Part shown: piece by piece, positions 26,438 through 34,963 of the stretch
Layout: each line of letters opens with the position of its first letter
Numbering within the stretch: the first letter of the stretch is position 1
Assembly: GCF_028473145.1 (NCBI RefSeq)
Contig: NZ_CP092370.1
Span: 2,356,001 to 2,420,000, forward strand
Source: Flavobacterium sp. CBA20B-1
GTDB lineage: Bacteria; Bacteroidota; Bacteroidia; Flavobacteriales; Flavobacteriaceae
Direction of reading: 5' to 3'
Length of the DNA: 64,000 bases
Notes under the pieces: model-generated
What the model saw: only the letters and a program-made list of their open reading frames with translations
What the model was told of the DNA's origin: nothing
The model's database searches: none
Translations under genes and position numbers: made by a program

Positions 26438-27676
26438 ATGGATATAAAACAAATAGAAAATCTATTAGAAAAAACACAAATTATAAAAAATAAGTATGAT
26501 GATTTGGCTGAATACACAGGCGAAAACTTCAATGTGTTTAATATTTTAAGGTTAGATGAAAAAGAGTTGATGCATTCTGCTTTTATTGCTAATCTGTTAA
26601 ACGCAAAAGGGAATCATGGACAGAAAGATGTTTTTTTAAAACTTTTTATTAATGAGATTAAGAGTTTGTTTTCAGAAAGTGTAAGTAAAGAAACCATTTT
26701 GGCAGAATTTAATACATCGCAAAGTTTTTCTATAGAAGAAGAACATATTGGAAGAGTTGATTATGAATTAGGTGTAGGCGGTAGGATTGATATTGTTGTA
26801 AAAAGTGGTCGGCATCAAATTTTAATAGAAAATAAAATTAGAGCAGGAGATCAAAGTGCTCAATTATTTAGGTACTATAACCATTATAAGGAAAATCCTA
26901 TAATTTATTTAACGCCTTTTGGATATGAACCTTCAAAAGATTCAAAAGGAATTTTAGAAAATACTAAAGATTTTATTTGTATTTCTTATCAAAACCATAT
27001 TATAAATTGGATAGAACAATGTATCAAAGAAATGGCAAATAAACCAATAATTAGAGAAACTTTAAATCAATACTTACATTTAGTTAAGCAAATTACAAAC
27101 CAAACAACAAACGATAAAATGGAAAAGGAACTTACAGAATTAATACTAAGTAACGAAAGAAACTATAATGCTTATAATACGCTTTTGCAAAATCTAAATG
27201 ATGTAATTAAGAGTTTGATTAATGATTCAGCAAATATCTTTATTGAAGAAGTAATAAAAGTCGTAGCTATTAATAATAAATTAAAGTTTGAAGTAACTTC
27301 AGATTTATATACAGGTAATCAGTATTCAGGTATTACTCTTAAAAGTGATGTACTTAAAGATTTGTACATTGATATTGAATTCCAAGATACGTATCTAAAT
27401 TCAATGTTAGTAGCATGTGCTATTTTAGGAGATAAAAAAACTGAAATCCATAAAGATTTAGGTGAGAAATTTTCAGAAGAATTTCATAATTCAGTTCAAG
27501 ACAAACATGAAAAATTTATTTCATATTTGTGGAAAAAATCTTCCGACATGAATCTATTGTCAAATGTAAATCTCAAGGAATTAAAATTTAACAAGGAAAT
27601 CATCCCACAATTAATTGAAGCACTTGATAGTATTATCAAGAGAATGATGAAAGTTATAGAAGCAGAATATAAATAG
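26438..27676 (+). CDS. PD-(D/E)XK nuclease family protein (PDDEXK_4 type)
   Basis: The 412-aa protein has an N-terminal helical part (ELMHSAFIANLLNAKGNHGQKDVFL, about 48-72, only partly quoted) typical of the PDDEXK_4 family, and the nuclease core GGRIDIVVKSG (Asp near 115) with ILIENKIRAGDQSAQL (E-x-K near 128). The remaining 230 residues are helical and of unknown role. Members occur near restriction and defence genes. A terminator at 27691-27724 closes the first island transcription unit. Confidence 0.82.
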   Translation: MDIKQIENLLEKTQIIKNKYDDLAEYTGENFNVFNILRLDEKELMHSAFIANLLNAKGNHGQKDVFLKLFINEIKSLFSESVSKETILAEFNTSQSFSIEEEHIGRVDYELGVGGRIDIVVKSGRHQILIENKIRAGDQSAQLFRYYNHYKENPIIYLTPFGYEPSKDSKGILENTKDFICISYQNHIINWIEQCIKEMANKPIIRETLNQYLHLVKQITNQTTNDKMEKELTELILSNERNYNAYNTLLQNLNDVIKSLINDSANIFIEEVIKVVAINNKLKFEVTSDLYTGNQYSGITLKSDVLKDLYIDIEFQDTYLNSMLVACAILGDKKTEIHKDLGEKFSEEFHNSVQDKHEKFISYLWKKSSDMNLLSNVNLKELKFNKEIIPQLIEALDSIIKRMMKVIEAEYK

Positions 27677-27690
27677 ATTAATATCTTTAT

Positions 27691-27724
27691 CCCGAAACCA
27701 AAAATTTCGGGATTTTCTTTTCTA
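27691..27724 (+). terminator. Terminator after the PDDEXK gene
   Basis: ATCCCGAAA and TTTCGGGAT form a stem with an A-rich loop, followed by TTTTCTTTT. Confidence 0.8.
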
Positions 27725-27726
27725 AC

Positions 27727-27767
27727 CGTCACGTTTTGTCCGTCGCTGCCGTTACATTTGAAAAAAA
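27727..27767 (+). promoter_or_regulatory. Second copy of the WYL-type promoter/operator box
   Basis: It aligns without gaps to 23664-23704: CACGTTTTGTCC, then TC, and TACATTTG (27753-27760) as the -7 box. It directly precedes the second 136-aa paralogue and follows the terminator at 27691, so it starts a second transcription unit. Confidence 0.5.
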
Positions 27768-27776
27768 TGAAATACA

Positions 27777-28187
27777 ATGGAAAATAATCAATGGTTTTAC
27801 AGCAACATGCATAAACAGCTGTTGTACATGCAGTTTTGTGAACAACCTGAATTTTGTAAGGCTTTGGCGTATTTACTTACATTTAAAGAACATCAAAATT
27901 TAAACGTAAAACCGCATACATTCTCAATAGAACTATCAAATGCCGATATTCAAATTTTTATAATTCATACGGTGTTTTTTCAGCAAAAAGAATATTTAAA
28001 ATTTAAGGAACTAAAGAATGTGCATTTTGTTTCGTTTGGTAAAGAACTTGCTGAAATGCATGAATTCAGCGAAATGAAAAACGAAATTAAATTTATCAGT
28101 AAAGATATGCTAATGTCAACAGTTGAAGCTTTAACAGAAAATAACTTGGTTCGTTCCATTCAAAATTTTAAAGAACTTGATGTTTAA
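27777..28187 (+). CDS. Unknown 136-aa island protein, paralogue B
   Basis: It has the same length and overall pattern as the protein at 24660-25070 (FCKALAYLLTF, PHTFSIELSNADIQIFI, KNVHFVSFG, EIKFISKDMLMSTVEALTE in part, QNFKEL at the end). The copies have diverged widely, so the duplication is old or the copies arrived separately. The gene begins the second island transcription unit behind the shared promoter box. No function is known. Confidence 0.75.
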   Translation: MENNQWFYSNMHKQLLYMQFCEQPEFCKALAYLLTFKEHQNLNVKPHTFSIELSNADIQIFIIHTVFFQQKEYLKFKELKNVHFVSFGKELAEMHEFSEMKNEIKFISKDMLMSTVEALTENNLVRSIQNFKELDV

Positions 28188-28191
28188 CCTG

Positions 28192-28213
28192 CAAGGTCTA
28201 TTCGACCTTGTAT
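28192..28213. repeat. Short palindrome between island genes
   Basis: GCAAGGTC-TATTC-GACCTTGT forms a 7-8 bp hairpin without a strong T run. It may be a weak terminator or a dispersed palindromic repeat. Confidence 0.4.
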
Positions 28214-28238
28214 GTTTGCAAAATAAATTAAAAGAGTA

Positions 28239-28535
28239 ATGAAAAAACTCTACTTAGACGATTTGCGTCCTATTCCCGAAGGATTTATCGGTGTGCGTTC
28301 TTATACTGAATTTGTAGATTATATTACCCAAAACGGGTTACCTGATTTTATTTCGTTTGATCACGATTTGGGTTTAGAAGAAAGTGGTTTTGATTGTGCT
28401 AAATGGTTGGTGAATTATTGTTTAGACAACAGAAAAAAAATGCCTGATTTTATAGTTCATAGTCAAAATCCAGTTGGTAAACAAAATATTAAAAGTTTAC
28501 TAAATAACTTCAGAAAAAAACACAATGATTATTGA
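28239..28535 (+). CDS. cREC-like (conflict-associated receiver) single-domain protein
   Basis: The 98-aa protein resembles a receiver domain: acidic N-terminal LYLDDLR (residues 3-9), phospho-acceptor-like FDHDLG (about 45-50), and SQNPVGKQNIKSLL (about 80) at the place of the conserved Lys. This is the cREC type described in conflict-system surveys, which occurs alone or beside effectors. There is no output domain. Its gene overlaps the metallophosphoesterase gene by 11 bp, so the two are translationally coupled and probably act together. Confidence 0.7.
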   Translation: MKKLYLDDLRPIPEGFIGVRSYTEFVDYITQNGLPDFISFDHDLGLEESGFDCAKWLVNYCLDNRKKMPDFIVHSQNPVGKQNIKSLLNNFRKKHNDY

Positions 28536-29082
28536 TTATAACCAAAAGCGGTTGGCTGTTTTTGCTGATACGCACGGTAAACATAGAAAACTACCGCTTA
28601 TAAAAACCGATATTGCTATTCATTTAGGCGATGCTTGTACATTAGGAAACAATTCACAATTCTCTGATTTTTTAGATTGGTTCAGTCAATATCCTGCAAA
28701 GTATAAATTGTTTGTAGCAGGAAATCATGAGCTGCAATGGATGTATGAACCAGATGAGTTTTTAAAAATGTTTCCACCAAATATTATCTTTTTAGAAAAT
28801 AGAAATATATTATTAGAAGGAATAAATTTTGCGTCTGTTGCAGCAAGAATGAATTTATCAAAGTATCCAAGAATAAAGCTTTCTAAAAAAGTAGATTTTT
28901 TGCTGACCCACGCGCCTCCAACTGGAATTTTAGATAATGGTTTTGGTTGTGCTGTTTTAAAAAAGTTTGTAACTAAAATAAAACCAGCCTATCATCTTTT
29001 TGGTCATGTTCACGAAACAGGTGGAACATATTTAAAAAGAGATGAAACAATATTCATGAATGTTTCTGTATTTAATCAATAA
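28525..29082 (+). CDS. Calcineurin-like metallophosphoesterase
   Basis: The 185-aa protein has the metal-binding motifs in order: ADTHGKH (about 13), HLGDACTLGNN (about 32), AGNHE (about 67), LTHAPPTG (about 130) and LFGHVHETGG (about 155). It would hydrolyse phosphodiester or phosphomonoester bonds; cyclic nucleotides or nucleic acids are possible substrates. It is the last island gene. Its start overlaps the cREC-like gene, and a terminator lies right behind it. Confidence 0.85.
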   Translation: MIIDYNQKRLAVFADTHGKHRKLPLIKTDIAIHLGDACTLGNNSQFSDFLDWFSQYPAKYKLFVAGNHELQWMYEPDEFLKMFPPNIIFLENRNILLEGINFASVAARMNLSKYPRIKLSKKVDFLLTHAPPTGILDNGFGCAVLKKFVTKIKPAYHLFGHVHETGGTYLKRDETIFMNVSVFNQ

Positions 29083-29112
29083 AAAAATCCGAGCAAACAC
29101 TCGAATTTTTTG
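29083..29112. terminator. Bidirectional terminator at the island/groEL junction
   Basis: AAATCCGAG, a 6-nt loop and CTCGAATTT with A and T tracts serve both the metallophosphoesterase gene and groEL. It lies inside the island, 20 bp from the groEL stop. Confidence 0.75.
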
Positions 29113-29131
29113 TTTTATTCAAATATGATTT

Positions 29132-30763
<1,632 letters not shown>

Positions 30764-30837
30764 TTATCTTTTTTTGTTTAATTGTTTAATGTTTGGTTTT
30801 GTTTAAAGTTGTTTTACAAAAACGCGAAACTTTAAGC

Positions 30838-31113
30838 TTAAATAATCGCTAAAATATCATCTTCACGCATAATCAGATAATCCGTACCTTCAAATTTTAG
30901 TTCGGTGCCTGCATATTTTCCATATAAAACAGTATCACCAACTTGTACGGTTAATGGTTCATCTTTTTTGCCATTACCCACAGCAACAACAGTTCCTTTT
31001 TGTGGTTTCTCTTTTGCAGTGTCGGGAATAATGATTCCTGATGCAGTTTGAGTCTCAGCTGCAGCCGGTTCAATAATCACGCGGTCTGCTAACGGTTTCA
31101 TGTTTAATGCCAT
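30838..31113 (-). CDS. groES: Co-chaperonin GroES (10 kDa)
   Basis: The 91-aa protein caps the GroEL ring. It shows [15 protein letters not shown] (about 6-20), the mobile-loop region [17 protein letters not shown] (about 22-38) and [13 protein letters not shown] (about 68-80). The start at 31113 gives [12 protein letters not shown]; the internal Met five codons on is an alternative. The groES-groEL order and spacing indicate one operon. Confidence 0.97.
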   Translation of the reverse strand: MALNMKPLADRVIIEPAAAETQTASGIIIPDTAKEKPQKGTVVAVGNGKKDEPLTVQVGDTVLYGKYAGTELKFEGTDYLIMREDDILAII

Positions 31114-31207
31114 ACTATTTTATTTTTAAATTTTTATGAATGATAATTTTTTGCTTTTGTCTAGACCAAAAGTGTGCCAACTGTAAAAAGTGATATTTTG
31201 ACAGAAA

Positions 31208-31241
31208 AAAAAATGCCAGCTTGTCATAAGCTGGCATTTTG
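31208..31241 (-). terminator. Terminator between secG and groES
   Basis: AAATGCCAGCTT and AAGCTGGCATTT form a 12-bp perfect stem followed on the minus strand by a T run. Confidence 0.88.
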
Positions 31242-31256
31242 TGTATATATTTTCAC

Positions 31257-31637
31257 TTAGTTTGCAGGTTGTGATGGATTGTTTGCAGGCGCTTGATCGC
31301 TTGCTGTGTTGGGTGCAGGAGCTGCTTGGTTTTGAGCTGCTCCAGCATTTGGCAACGCTGCCGGTGGTGTTGCAACTGCATTTGGATCTAAAATTTGAGA
31401 ATCGTTTGAATAACCAGAGTTAAAGCTTAAACTTGATACTAAAATTAAAACCACTAAAGCAACTGCCAATGTCCATGTACTTTTGTCTAAAAATTTGTTG
31501 GTGTTTTGAACGCCACCAACCGATGTGGAACCACCTAATGATGAATCTAAACCGCCTCCTTTAGGGTTTTGAATCATGATAACAATGATTAAAAGTAAGG
31601 CAACTATGGTGATTAACACTAAAAAAATCGTAAACAT
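31257..31637 (-). CDS. secG: Preprotein translocase subunit SecG
   Basis: The 126-aa inner-membrane protein assists SecYE in protein export. It has two TM segments (about 3-22 and 55-73) and the family loop between them (MIQNPKGGGLDSSLGG). The C-terminal 45 residues are a low-complexity Pro/Ala/Asn tail often seen in Flavobacteriia. It follows the TPR-like gene by 11 bp in the operon miaB - regulator - lptE - TPR - secG. Confidence 0.93.
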   Translation of the reverse strand: MFTIFLVLITIVALLLIIVIMIQNPKGGGLDSSLGGSTSVGGVQNTNKFLDKSTWTLAVALVVLILVSSLSFNSGYSNDSQILDPNAVATPPAALPNAGAAQNQAAPAPNTASDQAPANNPSQPAN

Positions 31638-31648
31638 ATTTATTTGTT

Positions 31649-32626
31649 TTATATATTATTAAACTCTTGTAATTTTTTTATATCGGAAATTCGATTTGCA
31701 AATAAACTACTTTTTTCTGGATATTTCAAAATTAAAATTTCATAAGCTTGTATTGCTTTTTGATATTTTTTTTGTTCCAAGTAAATTCGTGCTAACGTCT
31801 CGGTCATGTAATAGGGTTCTTCTTCTTCGTGCCGATCAAGGTTTATGGCTGGTGCAACTGCCGTTTTACTTGGTGTTATTTTTGGATTTGCTTCTATAAA
31901 ACGATCAATTAAATCCATCTTTTTTTGTTTAATGGGAAGCGTTTCTTCCGTATTTTTTTCTTCTTTTGGTAGTTGTTTTTCACTGTTTTCCGTTTGATCT
32001 TTTTCAGAAACAACGTCATTTTCGCGTTCAATGGGTTGCGATGTTGTTAATTTCAGCCATTCAGTAAACGAAAATTTATCGTTTTCAGAGAAATCTAAAG
32101 GTGTGCCCACTTCCAAATTTTCTTCCAATTGATGCACCTCTTCGGTGATTGGGTCGGGTTGGGGCAGGGCTGGTTCCTTTTTATCAAGTTTGGCTTCGAT
32201 TTTCGATTTTGAAATTTGATCGATTTTTTGAATCAATCCCGTTTCTTTGTCTTGATTTTCTATATAAACCAAGGTATTCAATACCCTTTTTTCAATATTT
32301 TCATCTAATGTGGGTTCGGGCTTTTTGAATTCGATATAATTTTCATCAACCACATTCAAATCTTCAATCTGTAAGGGTTTGTACGCAATAAATTCTTCCG
32401 AAATAATATAATCAAACAACACGTCGCGATCAGTGGTATAAGCAGCTGTTTTTTTTAATTCGCTGTTGTATAAAAAACTGCGTTGTTGGTGCAAGGTTTT
32501 TAAATACAAAGCCCTTGCCGATTGCAAATACGGGTATTCACTAACGATTTGTTGCAACGAAGCAGTTTGCTGTTCTGTTAATTCGTACGGATTGTTTAAC
32601 CATTGTGCGTATTGTTGTGCATTCAT
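31649..32626 (-). CDS. TPR-like protein of the lptE-secG cluster, unknown role
   Basis: The 325-aa protein starts at the ATG at 32626 (MNAQQYAQWLNNPYEL), only 4 bp after lptE; the longer reading from 32662 would overlap lptE. The N-terminal helices (residues 1-90) are followed by a charged Glu/Lys-rich linker. The C-terminus has a tetratricopeptide-like pair (MTETLARIYLEQKKYQKA, AYEILILKYPEKSSLF, about 275-315). There is no signal peptide. The gene position between lptE and secG is conserved in the class. It may assist protein complexes at the envelope, but the function is not known. Confidence 0.75.
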   Translation of the reverse strand: MNAQQYAQWLNNPYELTEQQTASLQQIVSEYPYLQSARALYLKTLHQQRSFLYNSELKKTAAYTTDRDVLFDYIISEEFIAYKPLQIEDLNVVDENYIEFKKPEPTLDENIEKRVLNTLVYIENQDKETGLIQKIDQISKSKIEAKLDKKEPALPQPDPITEEVHQLEENLEVGTPLDFSENDKFSFTEWLKLTTSQPIERENDVVSEKDQTENSEKQLPKEEKNTEETLPIKQKKMDLIDRFIEANPKITPSKTAVAPAINLDRHEEEEPYYMTETLARIYLEQKKYQKAIQAYEILILKYPEKSSLFANRISDIKKLQEFNNI

Positions 32627-32630
32627 AAGC

Positions 32631-33143
32631 TTACCATTTTGCCAGCGAGGCGTTAAAAACATCTTGCGTAATGCGTTCGTATATTTCTTCTAAAGCAGTG
32701 GTTAACTGAGGGCCAATTAATTGATTGTTAGCCGGATAATCATAAAAGTGCGAGAAGGTTTTTTCAAAATCATCTTCCGGATTTTTTCTGTTCGTAAAAC
32801 GCACATTTATAGCAATGTACAAACGGTTTTGCGCAGCTGTTTGGTCGGCAGTAGCCGTCATTGGCGACACACGGAATTGGGTTATTTCGCCTTCATAAAC
32901 CAAATCGGCATTGGTGTTGGTCATGTTTAAACTGGTTTGGTTTACCAACAAATCTTGCAATCTAATGGTAAATGTGCGCTCAATTCCTGGTTCAATCAGT
33001 TCGGCATTGTTCAAAAAATAATTCACTTGAAACGTTTCTGCATCGATTTTTCCGGTACCTGTAAAATTATACGCACCGCAGCTCGATAAAATCAAACAGA
33101 AAAGAAAGGCTGTAAATTTATATAATGTATGTGGTGTTTTCAT
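32631..33143 (-). CDS. lptE: LPS-assembly lipoprotein LptE
   Basis: The 170-aa outer-membrane lipoprotein has lipobox LSSCG (Cys near residue 22), followed by the LptE-like GAYNFTGTGKIDAETFQV (about 23-40), with later strands VYEGEITQFRVSPM and RLYIAINVRFTNRK. It plugs the LptD barrel and helps insert LPS. Its place between the sigma54 regulator and the TPR gene is the usual one in Flavobacteriia. Confidence 0.88.
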   Translation of the reverse strand: MKTPHTLYKFTAFLFCLILSSCGAYNFTGTGKIDAETFQVNYFLNNAELIEPGIERTFTIRLQDLLVNQTSLNMTNTNADLVYEGEITQFRVSPMTATADQTAAQNRLYIAINVRFTNRKNPEDDFEKTFSHFYDYPANNQLIGPQLTTALEEIYERITQDVFNASLAKW

Positions 33144-33188
33144 TCGTTGAATTATTGAATCGTTTGCAATGTTTTTACGACTAAAAAT

Positions 33189-34463
33189 CTACAAGTCATA
33201 TTGTTTGATTTTTCGGTACAATGTTCTTTCCGAAATTCCCAATTCATCGGCTGCGGCTTTGCGTTTTCCACTGTTGCGTTCCAAAGCTTTTTTTATGAGT
33301 TGAATTTCTTTTTCTTCTAATTTCAATGTTTCTTCATCATCAACCGTTTCAGCAATTAAATAATCATGGTCATCTTCTTCATCCATTATTTCAGATGGAT
33401 TATTGTTTTTGGTCGATGATGCGTGTTCGGCTAACGGAATAGAACGATTGTTTGGTTTTGATAGCCCTTCATCGGCCTGACCATAAATGCGTTGTATTAA
33501 AGATTTGTTCGATTCTTGAACTTGTGCCGAATTGGAATTGTTCATTAATTCCAACGTTAGTTTTTTTAAATCGGTTAAATCAGCTTTCATATCAAACAAC
33601 ACTTTATACAAAATCTCGCGTTCGTTGCTAAAATCTCCTTCTGCTTTTTTGGTTTCGATAAGCGATGGTAATTGTGCATTTCGCTGAGGCAGATAAGATT
33701 GAATGGTTTTTAAATCGATTTCGCGGTTGGTTTCAATCACCGAAATTTGTTCGGCAATATTGCGCAATTGGCGAATATTACCACTCCAACGGTAATGAAT
33801 AAGGTATTCGGCGGCATCGGGTGTAAGTTTAATCGGCGGCATTTTGTATTTATGCGCAAAATCCGATGAAAACTTTCTGAACAACAAATGAATGTCGTCG
33901 CCCCGTTCACGCAAAGGCGGTAAATTGATTTCTACGGTGCTTAAACGGTAATACAAATCTTCGCGAAATTTGCCTTTATCAATCGCTTCAAACATTTTAA
34001 CGTTGGTGGCTGCCACAATACGCACATCGGTTTTTTGAACTTTTGAAGAACCCACTTTGATAAATTCGCCGTTTTCTAACACACGAAGCAAGCGAACTTG
34101 TGTGGTTAAAGGCAATTCGCCCACTTCATCTAAAAAAATAGTACCGCCATTTGCCACTTCAAAATAACCTTCACGACTGCCCACAGCACCTGTGAACGCA
34201 CCTTTTTCGTGCCCAAAAAGCTCTGAATCGATTGTGCCTTCAGGTATAGCACCGCAGTTCACAGCAATATATTTTCCGTGTTTGCGATGCGATAGTGCGT
34301 GTATAATTTTTGGAATACTTTCTTTACCCACACCGCTTTCACCAGTAACCAAAACAGAAATATCAGTCGGAGCCACTTGAATGGCTTTTTCTAGTGCTCT
34401 GTTCAGTTTTATATCGTTACCAATAATTTCGAAACGCTGTTTAATGCTTTGAACGTTTTCCAT
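33189..34463 (-). CDS. Sigma-54 interaction domain (AAA+) transcriptional regulator
   Basis: The 424-aa protein has an AAA+ domain near the N-terminus with Walker A GESGVGKES (about 41-49), the sigma-54 contact motif EKGAFTGAVGSREG (about 90-103) and Walker B GGTIFLDEVGELP (about 110). A C-terminal Fis-type HTH (AAADELGISERTLYRKIKQ) follows. There is no receiver or other sensor domain at the N-terminus; about 130 residues of charged linker separate AAA+ and HTH. It would activate sigma-54 promoters. It lies in the conserved miaB-to-groEL gene block. Confidence 0.92.
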   Translation of the reverse strand: MENVQSIKQRFEIIGNDIKLNRALEKAIQVAPTDISVLVTGESGVGKESIPKIIHALSHRKHGKYIAVNCGAIPEGTIDSELFGHEKGAFTGAVGSREGYFEVANGGTIFLDEVGELPLTTQVRLLRVLENGEFIKVGSSKVQKTDVRIVAATNVKMFEAIDKGKFREDLYYRLSTVEINLPPLRERGDDIHLLFRKFSSDFAHKYKMPPIKLTPDAAEYLIHYRWSGNIRQLRNIAEQISVIETNREIDLKTIQSYLPQRNAQLPSLIETKKAEGDFSNEREILYKVLFDMKADLTDLKKLTLELMNNSNSAQVQESNKSLIQRIYGQADEGLSKPNNRSIPLAEHASSTKNNNPSEIMDEEDDHDYLIAETVDDEETLKLEEKEIQLIKKALERNSGKRKAAADELGISERTLYRKIKQYDL

Positions 34464-34484
34464 AGTTTTTTTGTTTTGTTTCAG

Positions 34485-34499
34485 GTTTCAAGTTTTTTT
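34485..34499. repeat. Inverted repeat, left copy, flanking four-helix-bundle gene
   Basis: The 15-bp sequence GTTTCAAGTTTTTTT is the exact reverse complement of 34933-34947 on the other side of the small gene at 34532-34921. Confidence 0.6.
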
Positions 34500-34531
34500 T
34501 GTTTTTATGTTAAGTTCTATTGTATAGTTCT

Positions 34532-34921
34532 TTACTTAAACTTGTTACCTCTAAAATCTTGATTGTTTAGGTAAGTAATGAAATTTTTAATTTTTCCACT
34601 TAACCTCTCATAGTCGTTCCTTAATTGTTCAAAATCTTTCTCATTAATATATTCACAGTCAAAAACTCTATACAGTTGAGATCTTGTTTCTCCTGCTGAA
34701 CCTTTTGCAATAGAAAGAAATTGTCTGAATTCTAGATTGCCATCTCGTTCAAATCCTTCTGCAATATTATCCATGACGGATCCAGATGAAGATTTAATTT
34801 GTTCTTTAAATTTAAAGTCTGTTTTTAGATTTGTTTCGATAGATAATTTATGAATAATTTTGGCTAATCTTCTGGCTTCTTGCCATATTTCTAAATCCTC
34901 AAATCTATTTATTGTCGCCAT
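34532..34921 (-). CDS. Four-helix-bundle protein (S23/IVS type)
   Basis: The 129-aa protein belongs to the four-helix-bundle family first found in 23S rRNA intervening sequences. Landmarks: FEDLEIWQEARRLAK (about 6-20), SSGSVMDNIAEGFER (about 46-60), FRQFLSIAKGSAGETRSQL (about 66-84). It is thought to bind RNA or act as a structural subunit, but the function is unknown. The gene interrupts the otherwise conserved pair miaB - sigma54 regulator and is bracketed by a 15-bp inverted repeat, which suggests that it was inserted. Confidence 0.85.
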   Translation of the reverse strand: MATINRFEDLEIWQEARRLAKIIHKLSIETNLKTDFKFKEQIKSSSGSVMDNIAEGFERDGNLEFRQFLSIAKGSAGETRSQLYRVFDCEYINEKDFEQLRNDYERLSGKIKNFITYLNNQDFRGNKFK

Positions 34922-34932
34922 AACCTGAAACT

Positions 34933-34947
34933 AAAAAAACTTGAAAC
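34933..34947. repeat. Inverted repeat, right copy, flanking four-helix-bundle gene
   Basis: AAAAAAACTTGAAAC is the reverse complement of 34485-34499. The adjoining CCTGAAAC also echoes GTTTCAGG on the left. Confidence 0.6.
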
Positions 34948-34963
34948 AAATTAAACTAAACAA

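Larger units (their letters stand above)
23604..29131. mobile_element. Accessory genomic island inserted at the groEL 3' end
   Basis: The segment of about 5.5 kb lies between perfect 35-bp direct repeats of the groEL 3' end. It carries eight genes, all on the plus strand: WYL regulator, unknown 136-aa protein, unknown 270-aa protein, DnaQ-like exonuclease, PDDEXK nuclease, second 136-aa paralogue, cREC-like receiver and metallophosphoesterase. Several genes are strikingly A/T-rich compared with their neighbours. No integrase or transposase is visible, so it is either a remnant or an element moved by another factor. The island status is inferred from the repeats and gene content. Confidence 0.75.

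Noticed and set aside
23604..29131. A type II restriction-modification system in the island.
   Set aside because: The PDDEXK protein is of the PDDEXK_4 type and no DNA methyltransferase gene is present.
31165..31180. Sigma-54 promoter before groES (TTGGCACACTTTTGGT, minus strand).
   Set aside because: The -24 GG is present but the -12 GC is GT, and the inner spacing does not fit. It cannot be accepted without mapping.
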